Shown here: positions 31,179-39,874 of the stretch, one piece after another | Position numbering within the stretch: position 1 is the stretch's first letter | Layout: each line of letters starts with the position of its first letter | DNA from: Bin87 sp965261925 | GTDB lineage: Bacteria > Chloroflexota > Dehalococcoidia > Lucifugimonadales > UBA3495 | Assembly (NCBI GenBank): GCA_965261925.1 | Contig: OZ253486.1 | Span: 1,178,001 to 1,242,000 of the forward strand | Direction: 5' to 3' | DNA length: 64,000 bases | Notes under the pieces: generated by a model | The model's database searches: none | Seen by the model: only the letters and a program-made list of their open reading frames with translations | Told to the model about the DNA's origin: nothing | Translations under genes and position numbers: made by a program

Positions 31179-33629
31179 TCACTTGCCGATTACTTCATAG
31201 ATCGTCACGTTGTCCGATGAGAAGGCCGGCTCCAGCCAGCCTTCCGCCGCCCACTGTTCCATCCTTTCGTCAACTTCGTCGCCGTAGGCTTCCCTCTCCC
31301 GGGGCCCAACCACCACCCAGCGCACGCCGTAGACTTCCAGCGGGCGCAGCGTCTCTTCTCCTTCGTTTCCCTGGTAGATGGTCTCCACGTCGTGCCCTCG
31401 GCCGGCGAACGCGCTGTCATCACCTCGCCACTGGCGCTGGTGACCCTCCCAGCCCAGGACCGTCGCGCGACCCGTGGCGCCCGAGATCCGTCCGTAGTGG
31501 CTGTAGCCGTCGCCCACCGCCTCCACAATGCGACCCGGTCCCGCCTCGTTGTTGAGCCAGGTGATGGCGTCGTATTCTCCCGGCTCGCCGCGCCGCAGGA
31601 AGTCCAGCCCGGCCAGCGTGTTGTCTCCTCGGCTCGCGCCGTCCTGGAACCACCCGGTGCGGTCCAGCACGGCGGCCACGGGATAGTAGGCCGACGCCAG
31701 TATCAGCCCCGCCGCCAGCGCGGCCCACGCCATCCCCGCTGCCTTGTAGATTCCCGTCCGGTAGTCTGCCAGGCGCAGCCGAACCGGACCGGCCACAATG
31801 TAATAGATGCCCACCCCGCCGGCAATCCCCAGCAGGACCCACGCCTGGTAGTACACCTTGAATACCGTGTTCATCCGGCTGCCGAACAGGTCCACGATTC
31901 GGAACAGCTCCGCTCCGGCCAGCAGGTAGAACCCCGCCGCCGCCAGGATCAGCGCGAACACCAGCCACTGCATCGGCCGCCGGCTTGCCGCCAGCACCAG
32001 CCCGCAGTAGGTCGCCAGTCCGCCCATGACCAGCAGGGGTAGTGTCAGCACGATCCGATGCCACACCAGGCCGTCCGCCAACGTCGTGTCGTCCGGCTTG
32101 AGCGAAACCACCACCGCCACCGCGATCAGCCAGACGAAAAACGGAGCGATGCTGAATCCCGCCACCGGCCAAACCAGCAGGCGCTTGCCCGCCGTCTGCG
32201 CCATCAGCGCCGGCAGTGATCGGGCCACCAGCGCCGCCGCCAGGAACGCCGGCACTCCCATCACCACCAGGAAGTGGAACGGTCGCGTCGCCGGCCCCGT
32301 CACCGGCAGTATCCCTCCCGCCTGGCTGTCGAAGGACTGGTAGAAGGGCAGAAACAGCGCCACCCCCGCCGCGACCAGGCCGCCGGCCAGCGACGCGGCC
32401 CGTCCCACCGCCAGCGCGAGTATAGATCCCGAAGCCGCACCGTTCGCGTCCGTTTCGACTTCGTCCAGGTGTATGCGCCAGGCTGACCAGCACGCCACCG
32501 CTGCCATCGCCACGATTGCCACGTACAGCGGGAAGTCCCAGGCGTTGATGAACGCCAGCGAACCCAGCGCCAGCGCCAGCGCCGCCGCTTCGCCCGGCCG
32601 GCGTCGCAGCCAATTCAGGCCGGGCGCGCGCGGCGATACCAGCAACGCCAGGGTCAGCGTCAGGACTAGCGTCACGAAGGGCAGCGACGTTACGTGCGCG
32701 TGCAGATCGCCCAGCAGGAAGCTGAAGAACGGGACCTCGGTTATGGTGTAGTCCAGCGACGTCCCCGTTTCCGTCAGCGTGTCTATCACCCGGGTGCCCC
32801 GCCACCACCACCAGAACCCGTCGGGAAGCCAACTCTCGCCACCGGACGGCGCTTCCAGTCCCTTTACCGCAACCCAATCCCAGAACCATGCACCGCCCAC
32901 CCCGCGCACGTAGGCCAGCTCCAGCACGCCGGACAGGTTGCCCAGCATAGTCACTCCCAGTCCGGTGAGCAAGCCCGTGCCCGCGGCCGGCAACGCCCGG
33001 GCTCCGGCGAATCGCAGCACGTTGTACACCAGCCCCAGTATCCCTGCGGCCAGCATCGCCGGTATGGTTGCCACCGCCAGGTTGTATGCCTTGTCCGTGG
33101 CCACGCCGGTCAGGGTCGACAGCATCGCGGCCACGTAGTGTCCGCCGTAGTAGTAGGCGATGCTGTGGCCCGAGAGCCACTGGTCCTCCGGCGGAAATCC
33201 GTCCGAATTCGCGACGGCGTTGAGGATGCCGAAGTCCATCGGCTTTTCCGTGTGGTTGATGGCCGGCGCCTCGCTGATCACCAGCGCCCAGAACGCGAAA
33301 ACCGCCAGGAACAGCAGCTCCGTGGTCAGCACTACCTTCCAGCGCCGGCGAAAGAAGTCCGCCAGCTCAGCGCGTTGCCGGTACGCCAGCCACCCCGCGC
33401 CAATTCCCATCACCGCCAGCACGGCTCCGATCCCGACGGCTGAGTTGGGTAGGATCCCCACCGTGCCGCCGATCCATGTCACCCACGCCAGCGCCAGCAG
33501 GGCCAGGACCCGTGACACCGCCCAGCCCCGGTCCGCCAGCCGGCCCAGTCCGCACAGCGTGGATCCAACCGGGAACCCGACCAGGGACAGGACCCACAGG
33601 GCCACGAGCCAGGCGAGAATGTCCTGCAC
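31179..33629 (-). CDS. DUF2298 (YYY-motif) multi-pass membrane protein
   Basis: An 816-residue membrane protein with about 15 hydrophobic segments and a soluble C-terminal part (about 690-816). The string SGHSIAYYYGGHYVAAML (near residue 150) is the hallmark YYY motif of the Chloroflexota/archaeal family, and EKPMDFGILNAV before it is the conserved acidic loop (D-F). The topology resembles lipid-linked sugar glycosyltransferases of the GT-C type, and the family is thought to be one. The likely site is the cytoplasmic membrane. It starts at GTG 33629. The FDOR gene follows. Confidence 0.88.
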   Translation of the reverse strand: MQDILAWLVALWVLSLVGFPVGSTLCGLGRLADRGWAVSRVLALLALAWVTWIGGTVGILPNSAVGIGAVLAVMGIGAGWLAYRQRAELADFFRRRWKVVLTTELLFLAVFAFWALVISEAPAINHTEKPMDFGILNAVANSDGFPPEDQWLSGHSIAYYYGGHYVAAMLSTLTGVATDKAYNLAVATIPAMLAAGILGLVYNVLRFAGARALPAAGTGLLTGLGVTMLGNLSGVLELAYVRGVGGAWFWDWVAVKGLEAPSGGESWLPDGFWWWWRGTRVIDTLTETGTSLDYTITEVPFFSFLLGDLHAHVTSLPFVTLVLTLTLALLVSPRAPGLNWLRRRPGEAAALALALGSLAFINAWDFPLYVAIVAMAAVACWSAWRIHLDEVETDANGAASGSILALAVGRAASLAGGLVAAGVALFLPFYQSFDSQAGGILPVTGPATRPFHFLVVMGVPAFLAAALVARSLPALMAQTAGKRLLVWPVAGFSIAPFFVWLIAVAVVVSLKPDDTTLADGLVWHRIVLTLPLLVMGGLATYCGLVLAASRRPMQWLVFALILAAAGFYLLAGAELFRIVDLFGSRMNTVFKVYYQAWVLLGIAGGVGIYYIVAGPVRLRLADYRTGIYKAAGMAWAALAAGLILASAYYPVAAVLDRTGWFQDGASRGDNTLAGLDFLRRGEPGEYDAITWLNNEAGPGRIVEAVGDGYSHYGRISGATGRATVLGWEGHQRQWRGDDSAFAGRGHDVETIYQGNEGEETLRPLEVYGVRWVVVGPREREAYGDEVDERMEQWAAEGWLEPAFSSDNVTIYEVIGK

Positions 33630-33705
33630 CGTTAAACGCTCGCCGGAAGTTGGGCGTTGGCCGTAAGGTTAGCTGCTGATCAGAAGTTGGACGCTGGCTG
33701 AAACG

Positions 33706-34665
33706 TCAAGCTGTGGGAGCCAGTAAGGCATCCACGAACTCGCCAGAGTCAAAGGGCGCGATGTCGTCCAGCCTCTCGCCCGTGCCGATGAACAGGATCG
33801 GCACCCCCAACGCTCGCCGTATCGACAGCACGATTCCGCCCCGTGCGGTGCCGTCCATCTTGGCCAGGAAGATGCCTGTGCAGCCCACGGCCTCGGTGAA
33901 CGCCTGCGCCTGCGTCAGCCCGTTGTGCCCGGTGGTGGCGTCCAGCGTCAGCAGCACCTGGTGGGGCGCCGCCTCGTCCAGCCCGTTGATGACCCGCCGC
34001 ACCTTGCGCAGTTCGTCCATCAGGTTCTGGCGAGTGTGCAGCCGTCCCGCGGTGTCCACGATCAGGATGTCCGCTCCGCGCGCCCGTGCCGCCTGCCAGG
34101 CGTCGTAGGCCACCGCGCCGGGATCAGCGCCGTGCTGGTGGCTGATCACGTCCACGCCCACCCGTTCGCCCAATATCTCCAGTTGTTCCTCGGCGGCGGC
34201 TCGGAAGGTATCGGCCGCGCCCAGGACCACCTTCTTGCCGGCTCCGGTGAAGTGATGCGCCAACTTGGCGATGCTGGTGGTCTTGCCCACTCCGTTCACG
34301 CCGCACACCAGGATCACGTAGGGGGAGGCAACGCTATCGTCGTCTAACCAGGCGTCCGGGTCGTCCGATGCTGACAACTCCACCGCCATCAGCTCCTTGA
34401 GCCGGGAAAACGCGCCTTCTCCGTCCGCAACGCTCCCCGACCGGACTTCCGCCCGCAATTCGTCCAGCACCGCCATGGTGGTGTCCACCCCAACGTCCGC
34501 CGAGATCAGGATTTCCTCGATCTCGTCCCACACGGTATCGTCCAACTCACGGGACGCGAACAGGTTACGGATCCGCCCAAACCAGCTGTCCCGACTCCGC
34601 TTGACCCCGGCGTCGGTCTGCTCGCGGTTCGTCTCTTCCCGGTTGCGCTTGAAGATGGAAAACAT
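33706..34665 (-). CDS. ftsY: Signal recognition particle receptor FtsY
   Basis: A 319-residue SRP GTPase, short form, with only about 15 residues of acidic/basic A region (FKRNREETNREQTDAG). The N domain spans about 20-95; the G domain has GVNGVGKTTSIAKLA (G1), DTFRAAAEEQLE, DTAGRLHTRQNLMDEL (G3) and TKMDG replaced by AKMDGTARGG (G4 region). It docks ribosome-SRP complexes to the translocon at the membrane. The strict T-K-x-D of G4 reads A-K-M-D. ATG 34665. The DUF2298 gene lies 76 nt downstream. Confidence 0.95.
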   Translation of the reverse strand: MFSIFKRNREETNREQTDAGVKRSRDSWFGRIRNLFASRELDDTVWDEIEEILISADVGVDTTMAVLDELRAEVRSGSVADGEGAFSRLKELMAVELSASDDPDAWLDDDSVASPYVILVCGVNGVGKTTSIAKLAHHFTGAGKKVVLGAADTFRAAAEEQLEILGERVGVDVISHQHGADPGAVAYDAWQAARARGADILIVDTAGRLHTRQNLMDELRKVRRVINGLDEAAPHQVLLTLDATTGHNGLTQAQAFTEAVGCTGIFLAKMDGTARGGIVLSIRRALGVPILFIGTGERLDDIAPFDSGEFVDALLAPTA

Positions 34666-34873
34666 AGGGGCGAAAGATTAGCAGCGCCGTCGCCCTGGCG
34701 CAACCGGGCCGCGTATCGCGGGCAGTTCAGAGTTGTGGCCCCGTCGCAACTCCAAATCCGTCATACCGGCGGTAGCAGGTATCCAGCAACTTTTCCCGGG
34801 TCCCGCTTCCCGATGCGATGTCGACATGCGTCCGGTTCTCGCACGCATGTCGCTGTCCCAATCGAGAGGCTCA

Positions 34874-36235
34874 TCAGGTCCGCACGGTTGTCGGCATTTC
34901 GTTCAACCCGGCGATCCGTTCGCACCACTGGGCCGCGCCCAAGACCCTGCCCTCCTGCGCCCACGGCCCGCCGAACTGCACCGCCATGGGCATGCCCAGC
35001 TCGCTCAGGCCCGTGGAGACCACCACCGTCGGCAGGCCGGCGGCTGTCCAGGGAACCTGGAACGCCGCGTCGCCGGTGGTGTTCAGGTCCCGCGGCGCCG
35101 GCGCCGGTATCGCCGGCGTCATCACGACGTCCGCTTTGGCGACCAATTCGCTCATGTCGGCGCGGAACTGCCGGCGCAGACGCTGGGCTTTATGGTACGC
35201 AGTCGTAGGCATGATCATGCCCATCTCCATGCCGGCGCGTATTCGCGGACCGTAGTCGGCGGCGCGGACGCGGTGATTGGCCTCGTGGAATGCCGCGCAC
35301 TCCACGTTCATCACGATGCGCTGGAAGCTGTGAACCACGGCAAAGCTGTCGGGCAACGGCAGTTCCACAATGTCGGCCCCGGCTGACGCCAGCTGATTCG
35401 CCACCGACTCCGTATGCGCCCAGATCTCCGGTGTAGAGTATTCCTGGTAATACTGCCGCACCAGCCCGATGCGTGGGGGCCGGTCATACTCGGCCATCTG
35501 CCCGCTGAAGTCGGGCACTGCCTGGCGCAAACTGCCCGGGTCATTGTCGTCCTCGCCGCTGAGCACGGTCAGCATCAGCGCGGCGTCGGCCACCGTGCGG
35601 GTCAGGATGCCCACATGGTCCAGCGACCAGCTCACCGGAGCCACGCCGTAGCGGCTGATGCGCCCGTAGGTGGGTTTCAGGCCGACGATGCCGTTGTAGG
35701 CCGCCGGACGGCACGTGGAGCCGCCGGTCTGCGAGCCCAGGGCCGCCGGAACCATCCGTGCCGCCACCGCTGCCGACGACCCGCTGCTGGAGCCGCCGGG
35801 CGTGTGCTCCAGGTTCCAGGGATTGCGCGTCGGAGAGGGATCCGAGGTCGCGAATTCGGTGGTCACCGCCTTGCCGAGGATGATGCCGCCGGCCGCCTTG
35901 ATTTTTGCGACCGACGTGGCGTCGAAGTCGGGAACGAAGTCGGCGTACACCTTCGAGCCGCACGCGGTGAGCATCCCGGCGGTATAGAAGATGTCCTTCA
36001 ATCCCACGGGTACCCCATGGATCGGGCCCAGGGGCTCGCCGCGCTGGACATCGGCCTCCCGCTGCCGGGCCGCCAAGAGCACCGCTTCCCGGTCGACGGT
36101 CACCCAAGCCTGGAGGTTACTGTCCAGCGCGTCAATGCGCGCCAACAGCGACTCCGCCAGCGCCACGGGCGAAAGGGTTCCTTCGCGAATTTGCGCGGCG
36201 GCTTCCGCCACGGACAGTTCATAGAGTTCGGGCAT
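34874..36235 (-). CDS. Amidase (amidase signature family)
   Basis: A 453-residue amidase-signature enzyme. Lys80 (VGLKDIF), the Ser-rich GGSSSGSSAAVAA (147-159, containing the cis-Ser) and the nucleophile Ser173 (GSQTGGS) form the Ser-cisSer-Lys triad. It hydrolyses an amide or allophanate-like bond; the substrate is not predictable. GAGGT precedes ATG 36235. A small AtzG-like gene lies upstream on the same strand, as in two-subunit biuret/allophanate-type amidases, so the two may act as a complex. Confidence 0.92.
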   Translation of the reverse strand: MPELYELSVAEAAAQIREGTLSPVALAESLLARIDALDSNLQAWVTVDREAVLLAARQREADVQRGEPLGPIHGVPVGLKDIFYTAGMLTACGSKVYADFVPDFDATSVAKIKAAGGIILGKAVTTEFATSDPSPTRNPWNLEHTPGGSSSGSSAAVAARMVPAALGSQTGGSTCRPAAYNGIVGLKPTYGRISRYGVAPVSWSLDHVGILTRTVADAALMLTVLSGEDDNDPGSLRQAVPDFSGQMAEYDRPPRIGLVRQYYQEYSTPEIWAHTESVANQLASAGADIVELPLPDSFAVVHSFQRIVMNVECAAFHEANHRVRAADYGPRIRAGMEMGMIMPTTAYHKAQRLRRQFRADMSELVAKADVVMTPAIPAPAPRDLNTTGDAAFQVPWTAAGLPTVVVSTGLSELGMPMAVQFGGPWAQEGRVLGAAQWCERIAGLNEMPTTVRT

Positions 36236-36239
36236 TATT

Positions 36240-36287
36240 CAACCTCACTGGCGGAGAAACGGGCAACCTCACTGGCGGAGAAACGGG
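36240..36287. repeat. Tandem 24-bp duplication
   Basis: CAACCTCACTGGCGGAGAAA plus CGGG occurs twice in a row (36240-36263 and 36264-36287), directly upstream of the amidase start. One copy contains the GAGGT-type ribosome binding site on the minus strand, so the duplication probably arose by slippage. Confidence 0.8.
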
Positions 36288-36338
36288 CGCCGACGCTGGC
36301 GCGTGACGCGCTGGCTCACGCCTGAAAGCGGGCCCAGA

Positions 36339-36518
36339 CTATCCCTGGTTCAGCGGCTCCAGGTCCGGATGCACGTCGGCGCGGTCCACGTCGGAAATCT
36401 GCCCCGCGGCGGTCCGGAGGTACGACTCCAGCTCCACCGCGCGCTCCTCACCGAACTGGGCGACCGCCCTCCGGCGTAACTCCTGGTAAATCCGCTCCTG
36501 GTCATTGCTCTGGCTCAT
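36339..36518 (-). CDS. Small AtzG-like protein (probable amidase partner)
   Basis: A 59-residue protein (ATG 36518; a longer frame from 36572 is possible). The N-terminal half is helical (YQELRRRAVAQFGEERAVELESYL) and the end reads ISDVDRADVHPDLEPLNQG. This resembles AtzG or GatC-like small subunits, which end in an acidic extended arm (x-x-EP) that wraps around the amidase. It lies about 100 nt upstream of the amidase start, on the same strand. The assignment rests on this context and is moderate. Confidence 0.55.
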   Translation of the reverse strand: MSQSNDQERIYQELRRRAVAQFGEERAVELESYLRTAAGQISDVDRADVHPDLEPLNQG

Positions 36519-36727
36519 GTTGCCGAAACCTCGTCGCCTGTATAGCGCTGGTGCAAAATCTGGCTCACGCACGGAATTCTAATTGCGCCGACCCTCACGG
36601 GCAACCCTGCGGACTGGTTCAGTATTCCTGGCCGACCCGTGCGGAGCCGCGATCACGCCGGCGGCAGCAGTTCGTCGCGCAAACCTCCCGGTCACCGTTT
36701 TGACCCGTTCATCGGGAACAAAGCGCA

Positions 36728-36758
36728 AAGGGCCCGGCGCTTCGTTTGCCGAGCCCTT
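36728..36758 (-). terminator. Terminator of the single-domain gene at 36794
   Basis: AAGGGCCCGGC (36728-36738) pairs with GCCGAGCCCTT (36748-36758) with one mismatch around a 9-nt loop. Read on the minus strand it follows the stop at 36794 and is followed by T-rich bases. The remaining gap down to 36519 shows no gene. Confidence 0.55.
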
Positions 36759-36793
36759 CTGCTCTCCGGCGTGGTCTGCTCGAACCCGAAGAG

Positions 36794-37237
36794 CTATCCC
36801 CGGTTGTGGGTCTTCGTCTCCGCCCAGGCCACGATATGCGGCAGCGCCGCGTCAACATCGCGCTGGTCAACGTTGCGCGCGGTGGTCGCGGCGTCACAGC
36901 GGAGCAGCATTATCGGCAGGCGGTTGCGAATCTTGTCCAGCGCCCAGGCCAGGGGGTCGCCCTCTGCAATGTTGTCCAGCTCCAGCCGGTCGTTCTTGGA
37001 TATGGCGCGATTGCGGTAGTGGTAGTGCGGGCCGATGCGGAAACAGTCGAACCGCAGCAGCTCCTTGTCGTCGTCCTCGATGTCGTTTCCGTACACATGG
37101 ATGCAGATACCCTCGTCGCTCATGGCCCCTACGTCGGTGCGGTAAACCAGCCCGAACGTCACCGCTCCCGCCGGGATGAGTTCCTCGCCCCCGCCGGTGC
37201 TTCCGCCCATCTGCGCGTGCATTGCCTGTTGCGTCAT
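36794..37237 (-). CDS. Single-domain member of the unrecognised family
   Basis: A 147-residue protein. ATG 37237 is chosen over the longer frame because GGGAGGT lies just before it. Residues about 20-140 match each half of the two-domain protein at 14412: IPAGAVTFGL, LLRFDCFR, PHYHYRN, DPLAWALDK, then ML-x-x-x-A and D-x-x-x-V-D-A-A-L. TATAAT on the minus strand at 37307-37312 is a likely -10 box. An IS66-type element is inserted 40 nt further upstream, outside the predicted promoter. Function unknown. Confidence 0.8.
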   Translation of the reverse strand: MTQQAMHAQMGGSTGGGEELIPAGAVTFGLVYRTDVGAMSDEGICIHVYGNDIEDDDKELLRFDCFRIGPHYHYRNRAISKNDRLELDNIAEGDPLAWALDKIRNRLPIMLLRCDAATTARNVDQRDVDAALPHIVAWAETKTHNRG

Positions 37238-37350
37238 TTCCGCATACCTCCCTTGGTTATGGCTGATCCGATGCCATATTTCGGTACAGCCGACTGCATT
37301 GGCCCGATTATACATTCGCTGCGCTTGAATTCGTCATTAGGAAACATGGT

Positions 37351-38782
37351 GTAACTGTTCAGAGTTGGTGAGGCGAATTGGCGGAACTTGGTGTGCGGGT
37401 GGCTGGCTTTGGGGGCGGTGGTTATGTCATATAACTGGGATGGATACCGAAATCGATCTCAGGACTGCCGACCGGGATGTTCTGATTGGCATCATCGTCC
37501 GACAGCAGGCCATCATTGAGCGGCTGGAGAAATGCATTGCCCAGTTGGAAGGGCAAGCCAAACCCAAAGGCTCCCGCCGGATGCCCGGTCTGAAACCCAA
37601 AGCAGACCGGGAGCCAGCACGTCCCAAGGAACCTCGCAAACCCCGACCTCACGGCTTTGCCCGAGCCCGCATGACGCCCACCCACCGCGTGGAGCATGTG
37701 GTGGAGCAGTGTCCCGACTGCGGGACCCAGTTGTCTGGGGGTTGGGCCCAGCGCACTCGGGAGGTGATCGACCTGCCGCAGGTTCCGGCGCAGGTAACCG
37801 AGCACGTTTACCTGACCCGCACTTGTCCCCGCTGCCGACGCTGCTGTGTTCCCAAAGCGCAACTGGACGGCGTGGTGATGGGCAAGCAGCGCCTGGGGAT
37901 CAACGTCATCAGCCTGATTGCGGTCCTGCGGGAGGAAGCCAGGCTGCCGTTGCGCACCATCCAGTGGCACCTGGATACCGTGCATGGGCTGCAACTCAGC
38001 CTGGGGGCCATCGTGGCGGCCACACAGCAAGTGGCTGGCAAGGCCCAACGGGTGGTGGCGGACATCCTGGAACAGGTCCGAGGCAGTCCGGTGGTCCACG
38101 CCGATGAGACGGGTTGGCGACAGGATGGACACAACGGCTACGTGTGGACTTTCAGCACCCCCAACCTGCGGTACTTCCTGCGACGGAACCGGGGCAAGGC
38201 GGTAGTGGACGAGGTTTTGGGCGACGATTTCGCCGGTGTGCTGGTCAGCGACTTTTACGCCGCCTACCACCACTATGCGGGTCCCAAACAACGCTGCTGG
38301 GCCCACCTGCTGCGGGACATCCACGACCTGCGATCACTCTACCCAGATGATGGATCGCTGTCCCAGTGGGCTGACGCCGTCCACCAACTCTACCGTCAGG
38401 CCACGGTCTTTACCCACCCCGCAGAGCAACAACGCCGCACCGCCAAAATGGCCCTGGAAAGACGATTGCTGGTCCTCTGCCGGCCCTACCTGGATGACCC
38501 GTCAGCCGCCCAAGCCAGGCTGTGCCGACGCATGGAGAAACACATCAAAGAACTCTTCGTCTTCGTGGCCGAACCGGAGGTGCCGCCGGACAACAACGCC
38601 GCCGAGCGCAGCCTGCGCCATCTGGTGGTCAGCCGCAAGGTCAGTGGGGGCACCCGCTCGGACCGGGGTACTGCCACCAAGATGACGCTGGCGTCAATCT
38701 TCGGCACCTGGCGGGCACAAGGTCTCAACACCCTCAACGCCTGCCGTCAACTACTCGCTTCCCCTCAAGTCTGAACAGTTAC
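37351..38782 (+). mobile_element. IS66-family insertion sequence, single-ORF type
   Basis: A 1432-bp element. The ends are inverted repeats (left GTAACTGTTCAGA at 37351, right TCTGAACAGTTAC ending at 38782). The flanking 8-mers AACATGGT (37343-37350) and AACATGGC (38783-38790) are a target duplication with one mismatch; 8 bp is the IS66 norm. Only the transposase is present, without the tnpA/tnpB accessory genes, as in the ISBst12-like group. The element looks intact and sits between two minus-strand genes. Confidence 0.85.
37440..38774 (+). CDS. IS66-family transposase
   Basis: A 444-residue transposase. ATG 37440 is the start nearest to the conserved N-terminus (DRDVLIGIIVRQQAIIERLEK, a leucine-zipper-like helix). 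A zinc-ribbon region (CPDCGTQL, then CPRCRRCCVP) binds the ends. The DDE catalytic residues are in VHADETGW (D), LVSDFYAAYH (D) and DNNAAERSLR (E). All three are present and no frameshift is seen, so the element may be active. Confidence 0.92.
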   Translation: MDTEIDLRTADRDVLIGIIVRQQAIIERLEKCIAQLEGQAKPKGSRRMPGLKPKADREPARPKEPRKPRPHGFARARMTPTHRVEHVVEQCPDCGTQLSGGWAQRTREVIDLPQVPAQVTEHVYLTRTCPRCRRCCVPKAQLDGVVMGKQRLGINVISLIAVLREEARLPLRTIQWHLDTVHGLQLSLGAIVAATQQVAGKAQRVVADILEQVRGSPVVHADETGWRQDGHNGYVWTFSTPNLRYFLRRNRGKAVVDEVLGDDFAGVLVSDFYAAYHHYAGPKQRCWAHLLRDIHDLRSLYPDDGSLSQWADAVHQLYRQATVFTHPAEQQRRTAKMALERRLLVLCRPYLDDPSAAQARLCRRMEKHIKELFVFVAEPEVPPDNNAAERSLRHLVVSRKVSGGTRSDRGTATKMTLASIFGTWRAQGLNTLNACRQLLASPQV

Positions 38783-38817
38783 AACATGGCGTATCGGCCG
38801 CATAGCCGCCCCGCCGG

Positions 38818-39573
38818 TTATCGTTCTCGCTCAGCTTCGGACCCCAGGGCATCCCGGAAACTCTGCCACTCCCCATCGCTGGCGCCGCCGTTCCAGTCAT
38901 CGAAATGGAGCAGCTCCTCCACGGGCAGACGGCGGCGCCAGCCGGCCCTCTGCAACCCCGGCTCGTCGGTGAACTCAACCGGGTAACCCAGGCAGAGGTA
39001 GGCCACCGGGATGATGTGCGGCGGTATCCCGAGTATCCCACGCAGTTGCGGCAGCTTGAGGATGCTGACCCAACCGGCGCCGACACCTTCGCTCCGCGCC
39101 GCCAGCCAGAGATTCTGCACCGCGCAGCAGGTGGAATACACGTCGGTTTCCGGCATGGAGTTGCGGCCCAGCACCACCTCAGCGCGCGTCGGGTCGCAGG
39201 TGATGCACAGGTTCACCGGAGATTCGAGGATACCTTCCAGCTTGAGCGAAAGGTAGGCGGAACGGCGTGGCTCGTCGAAAAAGCACGCGGCGGAAGCCCG
39301 TTCCCGGTTGAATAGATCCTTCACCTTCCGCCGGCGTTCCAGGTCCTTCACCAGTATGAAGTCCCAGGGCTGCATGAACCCCACCGAGGGCCCGTGATGC
39401 GCCGCCCGTATGATGCGGGCCAACGTTTCGTCCGGTATCGGGTCGGGGCGGAAATTGCGTATGTCCCGCCGCTGGTAGATCGCCCGGTACACCGCCTGCC
39501 GCTCCGCCTCCGGAAAGGCGAGGGATGCCCCGTCCACGGGCAAGTTGTCAGATTGGTAAGGTTGTTGGTCCAT
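38818..39573 (-). CDS. bluB: 5,6-dimethylbenzimidazole synthase BluB
   Basis: A 251-residue nitroreductase-fold enzyme that cannibalises FMNH2 to make the lower ligand of vitamin B12. Typical BluB strings are YRAIYQRRDIRNFRPDPIP, GPSVGFMQPWDFILV, DVYSTCCAVQNLWLAARSEG and PVAYLCLGYP. ATG 39573. No cobalamin riboswitch is evident upstream, and no other cob gene is nearby. It is divergent from cofE, the F420 gene. Confidence 0.92.
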   Translation of the reverse strand: MDQQPYQSDNLPVDGASLAFPEAERQAVYRAIYQRRDIRNFRPDPIPDETLARIIRAAHHGPSVGFMQPWDFILVKDLERRRKVKDLFNRERASAACFFDEPRRSAYLSLKLEGILESPVNLCITCDPTRAEVVLGRNSMPETDVYSTCCAVQNLWLAARSEGVGAGWVSILKLPQLRGILGIPPHIIPVAYLCLGYPVEFTDEPGLQRAGWRRRLPVEELLHFDDWNGGASDGEWQSFRDALGSEAERER

Positions 39574-39874
39574 CCACCCCCCAGCGTGGCGAAACGCGAT
39601 ACGTCATCCCTTGCATGCGACCCGGGAACGCTCCCGTCGGCACGCCGCTGGAACGCCGTCGATTCCGCTGCCGCTATCATACCCACGGAGTTGGGGTTGC
39701 GCTAGGATTGCCCCGCTCTCGTATGGGCACACTTTCCAACCTGGCTTTATCCCACCTGGCTACGCCAGGGCGTCCGCTCCAGCGGTTCCCCGGCGGCGCG
39801 GTGATAAACTGGAACCATCGCTATCACAACCACGCCACACCCTGCCGTCATTTCGCCACATCGGGAGGTGCGCC
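39574..39874. other. Divergent spacer between bluB and cofE
   Basis: About 300 nt. A small hairpin (CCTGGC-TAC-GCCAGG near 39760-39775) is visible. No promoter with both boxes, no B12 riboswitch core and no further gene were found; the open plus-strand frame upstream of cofE does not look like protein. Confidence 0.4.

Noticed and set aside
31420..33180. 586-residue frame inside the DUF2298 gene on the same strand
   Set aside because: Product is Gly/Arg-rich without hydrophobic helices or motifs, whereas the 31179-33629 frame gives a recognisable membrane protein.
36240..36287. CRISPR-like direct repeat
   Set aside because: Only two adjacent copies without spacers; a simple tandem duplication.
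39574..39660. Cobalamin riboswitch upstream of bluB
   Set aside because: GCCACGCTG resembles the B12-box end, but no matching core and no proper hairpins are seen.
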